Shown: one piece after another, positions 28,201 through 34,461 of the stretch | How positions within the stretch are numbered: position 1 is the first letter of the stretch | Layout of the letters: every line of letters starts with the position of its first letter | Assembly (NCBI GenBank): GCA_014729915.1 | Contig: WJJD01000036.1 | Span: forward strand, 1-34,461 | Direction of reading: 5' to 3' | Length of the DNA stretch: 34,461 bases | From: Candidatus Woesearchaeota archaeon | GTDB lineage: Archaea; Nanobdellota; Nanobdellia; Woesearchaeales; GW2011-AR15 | The notes under the pieces: model-generated | Seen by the model: the letters and a program-made list of their open reading frames with translations, nothing else | Databases searched by the model: none | What the model was told of the DNA's origin: nothing | Position numbers and translations under genes: made by a program

Positions 28201-29671
28201 CATAACCTGATTCAGGACTTGAATTTCCGATTGTCTGATACAGCTTTGAAATATTTGTTGTTGGAGCTACAGTCTCAGAGTCATGGGTGACAGCTTCATA
28301 AGAGATTAAACCAACCTCATTTCCAGTTATATTTATTATATTTTCAGCAAAATCCTTGTCGAGGCATTTTGCAACACTTAACCGTGATGTAGAAAGCTCA
28401 CCTAAATTAGCATCATCACAGTTTCTTTTTGTTCCTGTATTACTGTTATCCATTCTCCTGTCCATGCTTCCGGAAATATCAGTAATTAATGCAACATCTG
28501 CATTGCCTTCATAAATATAGCCAAAACTGACATTTTCAAAACCTAATCTGATCGGAACAGTTTTTGAATCTAATGAAGAATATGAAAGATCTGTCAGGTT
28601 ATTATCTTTAAGTGTTATGTTTTCTTCACCGGTTAAGTTTTTTAGTTTTAGAACCGTTGTGTTTCCGATAGTTAAGTACAGAGTGTTGTTTGAACTGTTT
28701 GATTGATTTGCAAAATAATGAAGAAAAACTTCTAATGATTCAAGGTCTCCGGGCACATAAAAAGAAGAATATAAATTTACAATTCCCTTAATTTCAGGAA
28801 ATGAGTATTTGTCTCTTCCTGATTCTGTTTCGATGTTCATTGTATTTGTCTTATATGTTACCCTGAAAAATCCTCCACCGACATATGAGTCTCCCATTTC
28901 ACAATTAAAAACAATTGAAAAATTATTTTTTGCACCAGGAGTTATATTGTTAAGACACTCTGATATATTCCAGGAATCCGCACTCATTGATCCTGTTCCT
29001 GGATTAAATACTCCCTGGCACTGATCATCATTTATAAAAATTTTAAATAATCCTCCAGAATCAAGCTCAACATAAAGTTCAGATAAACTTGCATTTTCCG
29101 GAATATTATCAATATATCCTGAAATATTCCCCTGTCCTACAAATCCACCAAAATAAAGGTATGAAGAAAATGTCTTTTCATTAATACCTTCAAGATAAAC
29201 CTTCGATGTTGCTCCTTTTAATGGTTTGAATTTCTCAAATCCTGAAACCATTCTTCTGTATGATATTAAATCATCAATTCTACCTGATTTAGAATCATTT
29301 GAAATAACTATTTCATCATTTACAAGAATCTGCATTCCGAATTTTTCAGGTATTATTTTTTCAGTGAGTATTTTTGAAAGATTATTGGAAAGTTCAGTTT
29401 TATTTAATACATAAAATTCACTGATCTGCTCTATAACAGAATTATTGATGTTTGTAATATTGCCATTTTTAATCAGACTCTTAACATATGAATCATTTAT
29501 CTCATTAATTTTTAAGTTTGCAAGGCTGTTTACAATATCTTTGGAATAATAATTCATCTGTAAAGAGCTTTGTTCTTCAATAAAAAATGAGAAAATCAAA
29601 ATTAAGCTTGAGGCTAACAAAATCCCAGCAAATAGTCCGTCAATTGTAAAAAACATGCTTTTTTTTTTCAT
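25265..29671 (-). CDS. Giant pilin-like VWA-domain surface protein with internal domain duplication
   Basis: Start likely ATG 29671 (MKKKSMFFTIDGLFAGILLASSLILIF), 4-bp overlap with the upstream gene; ADVALITDISGSM MIDAS; two homologous NLWEHQ...FDNI(E/Q)LK blocks. Confidence 0.85.
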   Translation of the reverse strand: MKKKSMFFTIDGLFAGILLASSLILIFSFFIEEQSSLQMNYYSKDIVNSLANLKINEINDSYVKSLIKNGNITNINNSVIEQISEFYVLNKTELSNNLSKILTEKIIPEKFGMQILVNDEIVISNDSKSGRIDDLISYRRMVSGFEKFKPLKGATSKVYLEGINEKTFSSYLYFGGFVGQGNISGYIDNIPENASLSELYVELDSGGLFKIFINDDQCQGVFNPGTGSMSADSWNISECLNNITPGAKNNFSIVFNCEMGDSYVGGGFFRVTYKTNTMNIETESGRDKYSFPEIKGIVNLYSSFYVPGDLESLEVFLHYFANQSNSSNNTLYLTIGNTTVLKLKNLTGEENITLKDNNLTDLSYSSLDSKTVPIRLGFENVSFGYIYEGNADVALITDISGSMDRRMDNSNTGTKRNCDDANLGELSTSRLSVAKCLDKDFAENIINITGNEVGLISYEAVTHDSETVAPTTNISKLYQTIGNSSPESGYEADGNTCICCGINSARDILTDSIIRTEVISNGSLWKYNNNYFYSFPPNDTKGDIWYELGFNDSTWNTGSAILGSTNSYIYEPYVDTQLGNDLSAPSLYGNLWEHQSDTFGPPNDFSSGILNTTANTFGINQGNDGWDYSSGVFDYSGSVAFDMYSTRIRIDSLSTGDDVSGAYGIEINVTQEMYDLLSNNGQAIVSFDWWWDEHSWFGSQDEVWVKAAWNSSFSGVHYLGSGYDSGHNPSDSTNEIYADEDPDGDTGQRSFSQSIGNWIEGPGIYYLSLGGKLKRDDSDDDGYWMFDNIELKFTGSRTGIVYANLWEHQNDNSGPPNDFSSSILNSTANTFGINQGNDGWDYSSGVFEYSSSVDFEGILNGRLSIDSRDNDNDVSGAYGIEINITQQIYEILDSENGRATISFDWWWDDRSTFGSQDQVWVKSVWNSSFSGVHYLGENQDSGMDPSDDSFEIYTDEDPDGDESDSFSQYIEDWIEGPGIYYLSLGGKLKRDDNDDEGKWYFDNIQLKISNLTNHYYFRKNFTIDDITDVKKGVLNVLSDDNAIVYLNGNIIDSDPMEHQGEYWNIHGKSISKNYFLQGNNVIAVDLSNSDKSAKFDLKLITLNDSRDKAMMVMTDGQANIDCSEQGITGDLDGDGYSDTDSDDAVQAACDARENYGITVYAVGYSDEADELTLQGIANCGEGIFSKSDNITALQEFYSDVASQIVSASRHAQTIEVQGNLSNSKLYGDSYIQINYTPLSEPPEFGEISVVVEEPLVNCSSNITIPNNIRISNARVTSYSSEHWTDELVVNNNLVYNLSYFNQDYTTLGDPFIVNIAYLDLTNGTNQISIRTGDSYENMTGCSENNTLIYNALLKSSVSYSDVLEKAVGCTWYVEFENKKNTTVAVPPDYTGGKKCNYSFSAIQSGTYQFDQNDTYDDAMYRLLNQLDLDDNGRIFVDLEEKNFIIGALSVGKIPYPWGPAIAEVRVWK
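26646..27910 (-). repeat. In-gene tandem duplication of about 640 bp (two ~210-aa domains)
   Basis: Copy 1 27269-27910 and copy 2 26646-27268 share long near-identical stretches, e.g. CACCTGATGAATAATCCCAGCCGTCATTTCCCTGATTTAT. Confidence 0.88.
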
Positions 29672-30210
29672 TCTCGATCCCACAAATAAATGTTCATCTC
29701 AATTATGTTTGAAGTAATATTTCCGTTAATGTTTTTTTTTAAGACAAGATATCTTTTCAGACTTACAAGTTTATCAGGATCCATTGTTTTAAGAGTGTCA
29801 TCAGTTTCACCTGGGTCTCCAAAAAATTTCTGTGTAAGATTAATTGTTCTGTTAACCTGATTTTTAAAAAACACTAAAAAATCATATTTTGTCTGCAACA
29901 GACTTTTTGTATGTTCATAATCAAGCATAGTCAGATTGTAAAACAAAGAAAGTTTTGTCACATTTAGTATATAGTTTCCGTTTGTTATACCGATGCTTAT
30001 TACATTATTTTCATTCCAGGAACCAGGAATTCCCTGACTCATAAGGGATTCAGAAACAGAGTTTAATGATAAAACCATGTCTTTTAATTCATCTTTTTTT
30101 GTATAAGAGTTATCAGACACATATTTTAGTGATATAAGAAAAACAATAAGAAATATAGTGAGACCTAAAATAAAGTCAGTATACCAAATCTGGGCTTTTT
30201 TTTTATCCAT
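29668..30210 (-). CDS. Pilin-like protein with class III-like signal
   Basis: MDKKKAQIWYTDFILGLTIFLIVFLI. Confidence 0.8.
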   Translation of the reverse strand: MDKKKAQIWYTDFILGLTIFLIVFLISLKYVSDNSYTKKDELKDMVLSLNSVSESLMSQGIPGSWNENNVISIGITNGNYILNVTKLSLFYNLTMLDYEHTKSLLQTKYDFLVFFKNQVNRTINLTQKFFGDPGETDDTLKTMDPDKLVSLKRYLVLKKNINGNITSNIIEMNIYLWDRE

Positions 30211-30211
30211 G

Positions 30212-30592
30212 TTAACAATTGATGCATACTGTCTGATTTACTTTTCTTATAACATTTATCCCTTTCTGGATAGATCCAGTTGTGTTAGGGATTAATTTTG
30301 CGATATCTCCTTGAGAATAATTTATGATAATAACCCTGTTAGTATTTCTTATATCAAAATATATATTTTCAATATCATTATCAATTAAAAATTCTCTCAT
30401 GTATCCGTTTTTAGCTTCACTTGCCAGGATAAATTCGTTTTGTAAATAATATGAATAATCCTCCATAATTATCCTTTTTTTTTGTTTTGCATCAGTTTCA
30501 ATCCATTCACCGATCATCAGGATAAAGACAAGAGTGATAGTTAAACCTAGGCTTATCATGAAAATGAATTCCATGCTTATCTGTGCTTTTAT
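30212..30592 (-). CDS. Pilin-like protein, probable non-AUG (AUA) start
   Basis: Track ORF starts at ATG 30574 (MEFIF), but in-frame upstream codons read I-K-A-Q-I-S-M-E-F, a class III signal, from ATA 30592 overlapping the upstream stop (ATAA). Confidence 0.6.
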   Translation of the reverse strand: MKAQISMEFIFMISLGLTITLVFILMIGEWIETDAKQKKRIIMEDYSYYLQNEFILASEAKNGYMREFLIDNDIENIYFDIRNTNRVIIINYSQGDIAKLIPNTTGSIQKGINVIRKVNQTVCINC

Positions 30593-31002
30593 CCTGAGAT
30601 TGATACTGAATCACCCTGAGCTTCAATAACTATATAATGAAGTCCTGAATTAATTGATATGTTTCCAGTGATGTTAACAAGAGAAGTGAAGACAACTGAA
30701 TGGAGTGTATTATGATGTGTTCTGTAGTGAAAAATCAGTTCTCTCTCTGCAATACTTATATTTTCAATCTTTTCAGGAAACATTACTTTTAATGTTGTTT
30801 TTGATGGTTTTCCAAGATAATAAATTGTTTCTGATTTATCAATCAAGTTCATTCCGATATTTCTGATCTGGTTGACATGAATCTTATCTTTTGTTTCGTG
30901 GGACTGGAGCTGGAAAATTATTAAAAGGGGGATTAGCATCACAAAAACAAAACCAAAGATTACAAGAAATTCCATTGCTATCTGTGACCTCTTTTTTTGC
31001 AT
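30589..31002 (-). CDS. Pilin-like protein with class III-like signal
   Basis: MQKKRSQIAMEFLVIFGFVFVMLIPLLIIF. Confidence 0.83.
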   Translation of the reverse strand: MQKKRSQIAMEFLVIFGFVFVMLIPLLIIFQLQSHETKDKIHVNQIRNIGMNLIDKSETIYYLGKPSKTTLKVMFPEKIENISIAERELIFHYRTHHNTLHSVVFTSLVNITGNISINSGLHYIVIEAQGDSVSISG

Positions 31003-31103
31003 ACAATAGATTATATCTCAATTATGTATTTAAAGTTTTTTGCTTTGCAAAAATCTTCTGATTTAAATTTATTCCAGGATAGTTTAAAAAAAGACTCAGA
31101 AAT

Positions 31104-32096
31104 TTATTTTTTAAAAAGTCTTTTCCAGGGAATACCGACAAAGCATAAGAAAAATAATCCAAGACCCGTCCTTATCAGATCTTTTGTTCTGATAAGAATG
31201 CTTATGGCAAGACCAATTGCCCTGTTTAATCCAAGGGCTCCCAAAACCGATACTTGACCGGCTTCAAGAACTCCAAGAGCCATTGGAACAGGCATAGAAT
31301 ACGATACTGCGACAAGCGCAAGGACAAGAAATATTTCAGTTAAGCTTGCACTGTATCCAAACATAGACAAAACTGTCCTGTATTCCATAAACATTAATAT
31401 CCATAAAATGATATTTATTATTATTGCCTTTAGAAAAGTGGTTTTACTGTATTTAAAAAAGTCAAAAACATGTTTCTCAACAGTAACAACTTCTTTTTCA
31501 AATTTTTTCAACCAGTTAATTTTATTAAATCGGAAAAATTTAAAGAGCTTTGAAAGTGTCGGTTTTTGAGTTATTATTCTGTAATAAAAAGAAAGTATAA
31601 GCAATCCAGGTATAAGAACTACTAATAAAAATATGAGCTTCTGCTGAGAGGACAATGAGAAATTTATAAAAAGCAGAATAAAGCCAATAAAAGCAAAAAA
31701 TGCATCAGTTGTAACACTCATTGACTTATCAATTAATATTGAGGAAATACCTTTTTTAAAACTGATACTGTGTTTTTTAAGGCACAATGCTTTAACAGGC
31801 TCTCCACCGATATGTGCCTGCGGGCTTAGATAACCTGTTGCATAACCTATCTCATGGTACATAAGTAATTTGTGAAACGGAACAAAAATATTTTGAGCCT
31901 TTAAGATAAGCTTCCATCTTAATACAAGCAAAAGCTCAATACAAGATACAATAAAGATATATCTTACAACCAAGGGAATAGATGCATGATCAAAAACATC
32001 AAGAACTTCTTTTACAGGTATTCTTGAATAAACTATGGCAAGTAAAGCCAGACCTATAGATATAGAAACAATAAAGAATAATACTTTCTTATTCAT
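31104..32096 (-). CDS. Flippase-like membrane protein (UPF0104 / LPG-synthase TM-domain family)
   Basis: Polytopic; RWKLILKAQ, HEIGYATGYLSPQAHIGGEPVKALCLKK and SILIDKSMSV are typical of the family. Confidence 0.82.
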   Translation of the reverse strand: MNKKVLFFIVSISIGLALLAIVYSRIPVKEVLDVFDHASIPLVVRYIFIVSCIELLLVLRWKLILKAQNIFVPFHKLLMYHEIGYATGYLSPQAHIGGEPVKALCLKKHSISFKKGISSILIDKSMSVTTDAFFAFIGFILLFINFSLSSQQKLIFLLVVLIPGLLILSFYYRIITQKPTLSKLFKFFRFNKINWLKKFEKEVVTVEKHVFDFFKYSKTTFLKAIIINIILWILMFMEYRTVLSMFGYSASLTEIFLVLALVAVSYSMPVPMALGVLEAGQVSVLGALGLNRAIGLAISILIRTKDLIRTGLGLFFLCFVGIPWKRLFKK

Positions 32097-32207
32097 GCAG
32101 TTGATAAAAAAAATAGTATTTAAAAGTTTAATCTTTGAATCTTTTTTTTATATTTCAAACAGATCTATTAAAAAAATAATCCTGTCAAGCCCACGAAAAA
32201 GATCAAC

Positions 32208-32295
32208 CGCGCCCGAGGAGATTCGAACTCCCGGCCTTTACCTGGCTCCTTGAAAATAGGAGGGTACCGCTCTATCCAAACTGAGCTACGGGCGC
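32208..32295 (-). tRNA. tRNA-Arg(CCU) with a 13-nt intron at 37/38
   Basis: Reverse strand: 7-bp acceptor GCGCCCG/CGGGCGC, D-arm GCTCAGTTTGGATAGAGC, T-arm GGGAG-TTCGAAT-CTCCT; removing TTTTCAAGGAGCC (32244-32256) gives anticodon loop CTCCTAA. CCA not encoded. Confidence 0.88.
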
Positions 32296-32395
32296 ATATT
32301 GTAATCTCTAAAAAACCTGATATTATTTAAAAATTTAATCAAAAACCGCTTTTTTCGACACTTACACTCTAATCCTAATCAAAATCTTCTAAAAG

Positions 32396-32445
32396 TTCAT
32401 TTTCCACCAGTCTTTGACTGGTGGTTAAATGTTGTGGAAAATGAA
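32396..32445. repeat. Nested palindrome
   Basis: Outer TTCATTTTCCAC...GTGGAAAATGAA, inner CCACCAGTC-TTT-GACTGGTGG (32404-32424). Confidence 0.85.
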
Positions 32446-32446
32446 G

Positions 32447-32544
32447 TCTGTCATTCCCACAGGTCATTCCTTGACTTCAGAAGCAAGTTCTGAACTCTGT
32501 CATTCCCACAGGTCATTCCTTGACTTCAGAAGCAAGTTCTGAAG
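32447..32544 (+). repeat. Tandem duplication, 49-bp period (2 copies)
   Basis: TCTGTCATTCCCACAGGTCATTCCTTGACTTCAGAAGCAAGTTCTGAA twice. Confidence 0.93.
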
Positions 32545-32549
32545 TTACT

Positions 32550-32613
32550 GAAAACGACCTTCGCCCGTAGGGCGAGCATGCCACTGGTCTCTGACCAGTG
32601 GTGGTCGGTTTTC
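32550..32613. repeat. Compound hairpin region
   Basis: Outer GAAAACGACC...GGTCGGTTTTC, inner TCGCCC-GTA-GGGCGA (32561-32575) and CCACTGGTC-TCT-GACCAGTGG (32581-32601). Confidence 0.8.
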
Positions 32614-32784
32614 GCTTAACATTTTGATAAAGCTGTCTAAGCCTCAGCTAACTCTCTTTCTCCAATAATAGGACTACTCCATGGGTTCTTCACAGGCTGT
32701 TTAGGCTTTTGAAACAAGAAAAATATCCTGAATTTATAAACTTACCAGAAAAATATATAAAAGAGTTCATATGTATATGGTAGC

Positions 32785-33525
32785 ATGAAAACAAAGATAC
32801 ATGATTTTATTAGAGCAGAAGATATTATGTCAAAGGACACTTTTGTAGTTGATATTAAAGCAAGTATCCGGGATGCAGCACAGCTGATGGTAAAATATAA
32901 CACAAATTGTCTTATTGTTATGAAAAAGACAAAACCTATAGGCATAATTACAGATGAAAATATAACAAAAATTGTTGCTGAAGATAAAAATATTAAAAAG
33001 ACAAAAATAAAATCTGTTATGTCAAAACCTCTTTTCACAGCAACTTCAGATAATTCTTTTTTTGAAATTATTAAATTAATGAAAAAAAAGAATATAAGAA
33101 AACTGCCTGTTCTAAGAGAAGATTCCCTGATAGGGATAATTACTGAAAAAGAAGTTACAAAAGGTGTGCTTTATGTTAACAAAGTTCTGAATAAGACTTT
33201 CAGAAACGGTTTTATTTCTCCTGATGAGTATAAAAAACAAGAGGAGAATCTTATAAAAAGTATTTTAGAGAAAGGCTTAAAAAAAGAACCTCCCTGGGTT
33301 AAAAAAGAAATTGATCTTTTAAGAAAGATATATGAAGAACAAGAACAGGTCTATAAAAAGCTTGTTTCAACATCAAGAAAATATACTCTGACAGACTGGA
33401 GAAAAAATATCTGGGTTGACTGTAAATTCAAACATGAAAAAATGGAAAATGACGAGATTGTTTTCATGTGCAAAAAACTAAAAGATTATTGTGTCTACAA
33501 AGATTGTCCTCTTAATAAATTATAA
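32785..33525 (+). CDS. Tandem CBS-domain protein with Cys-containing C-terminal domain
   Basis: Two CBS units (AEDIMSKDTFVVD...IGIITDENITK; IKSVMSKPLFTAT...IGIITEKEVTKGV); C-terminus CKFKHEKMENDEIVFMCKKLKDYCVYKDCPL. Confidence 0.9.
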   Translation: MKTKIHDFIRAEDIMSKDTFVVDIKASIRDAAQLMVKYNTNCLIVMKKTKPIGIITDENITKIVAEDKNIKKTKIKSVMSKPLFTATSDNSFFEIIKLMKKKNIRKLPVLREDSLIGIITEKEVTKGVLYVNKVLNKTFRNGFISPDEYKKQEENLIKSILEKGLKKEPPWVKKEIDLLRKIYEEQEQVYKKLVSTSRKYTLTDWRKNIWVDCKFKHEKMENDEIVFMCKKLKDYCVYKDCPLNKL

Positions 33526-33609
33526 AGAGTGAAAAGCTCCTTTTTATGTGTAAGATTCCTTCTTTACCTTTCATCAAAATTTGCCAAAAGCAGATTTTAA
33601 TTATAAAAA

Positions 33610-33710
33610 GTTGGGCAGAATACCCACTACTTTAGTTGTGGGATGAATGCCGTGCCTCTTTCGGAATTTACTTCAAGAGGCTAACAACAATAAACCATTG
33701 GTTTGTGAGA
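33610..33710 (+). mobile_element. Possible IS200/IS605-type right-end remnant (no tnpB)
   Basis: CCCACTACTTTAGTTGTGGGATGAATGCC resembles the hairpin-plus-tail at tnpB 3' ends; no tnpB ORF in the window. Confidence 0.35.
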
Positions 33711-33720
33711 TTTTAATCAT

Positions 33721-34385
33721 CTAAAGGGCTTTTGATATTAGATAAATTTCTATTGCTTACTTTCGTATATATCAAAGTTGTAGAAATATCAGAATGCCCA
33801 AGTAAATCTCTAATTTATCTAATATCTGTCCCTTTCTCTAAAAGATGTGTTGCAAAACTATGTCTAAGAGTATGGGGAGAAATCTTTTTCTTAATTCCTG
33901 CTTTTTTTGCTGTGTTTTCAATAATCTTCTGGATTGTTCTTTGAGTATATTTCCCTCCTCTTGTTGTTATAAAAACATATCCATTTTAGATTAATGATTT
34001 CACTTAATCTTAATCCTGCTGAATATCTTATTTGAATGATTAGTCTGTGTGTCAAATTGTTTGTTGATAAAATCATACTTTCAATTTCCTCTTTTGTAAG
34101 TATAACAGGAAGTTTCTTCTGTCTCTTAAGATTAAGAATATCTTCAATGATTTTTTCAATGATCTCAGAGTCCTCTTTACTTGCTTTAAGATAAAATTTG
34201 ATTGCAAAACCTGCTGATCTTACTGTCTCGTCAGATTTGTTTTTGGTAATCAAATATAACAAGTAATCTCCTGGAGATTTCTTTGATTGAAGATATTTAT
34301 CAACATGGTATGTGTAATTTTCAATTGTCCTTTTTGAGTATCCTTTTAATTTACACTCATCTGAAATTAGTTTCTTCCATTTCAT
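33721..34385 (-). pseudogene. Decayed tyrosine recombinase/integrase (Xer-like)
   Basis: N-terminal part MKWKKLISDECKLKGYSKRTIENYTYHV...[15 protein letters not shown]; after a deletion/frameshift, [73 protein letters not shown] with an in-frame stop. Confidence 0.9.
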
Positions 34386-34461
34386 AAGCTATTGAAAACT
34401 TGAGATTTCAATATAATTATTACGCTTTTTGCCTTAAAATCCTGTATTAAACGTAATAAAA

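Noticed and set aside
32035-32253. ORF 32035-32253
   Set aside because: Overlaps the flippase gene start and the tRNA; no coding signal.
32208-32295. Reading the tRNA as intronless tRNA-Lys (loop ATTTTCA, anticodon TTT)
   Set aside because: That hairpin leaves about 13 unpaired extra nt, a pyrimidine at position 37 and breaks the TACC/GGTA stem; intron removal gives the canonical Arg loop CTCCTAA.
33732-33944. Plus-strand ORF 33732-33944
   Set aside because: Antisense to the conserved [12 protein letters not shown]...LLGHSD region of the integrase pseudogene.
33918-34385. Programmed frameshift producing an active integrase
   Set aside because: Besides the frame change there is a deleted middle segment and an in-frame stop, so decay is the simpler explanation.

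Overview
The window looks like chromosomal DNA of an AT-rich, probably DPANN-type archaeon (Woesearchaeota/Pacearchaeota-like). The basis is ribosomal proteins L34e and L14e, a TrmB-family regulator, an intron-containing tRNA and many class III (archaellin/pilin-like) signal peptides; taxonomy is an inference. The core (about 7.9-31.0 kb) is a large surface-structure locus: one fused FlaJ/TadC-type T2SF membrane platform protein, about a dozen small pilin-like single-TM proteins in three transcription blocks, two pilin-like proteins with VWA domains, and several Cys/Asp-rich 'CDPDC' modules. No assembly ATPase or prepilin peptidase lies in the window. This is the best candidate for an under-described system (a type IV pilus-like, VWA-tipped adhesion machine). 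The flanks carry a GH13 alpha-amylase, a small Rossmann/CARF-like protein, a methyltransferase, tandem membrane paralogs, RadC, a HExxH protein, a DUF192 protein, a flippase-like (UPF0104) protein, a tRNA-Arg(CCU) with a 13-nt intron, a CBS protein and a decayed tyrosine recombinase. Non-coding highlights: a duplicated 21-bp-iteron element (1-130 and 4736-4886), a perfect 50-bp repeat in inverted orientation (7081-7130 and 16074-16123) bracketing about 9 kb, a family of about 21-nt CCAC...GTGG hairpins, a 49-bp tandem duplication, an IS200/IS605-end-like hairpin without tnpB, and a pilin gene that seems to need a non-canonical AUA start. Everything was read by eye; no searches were run.
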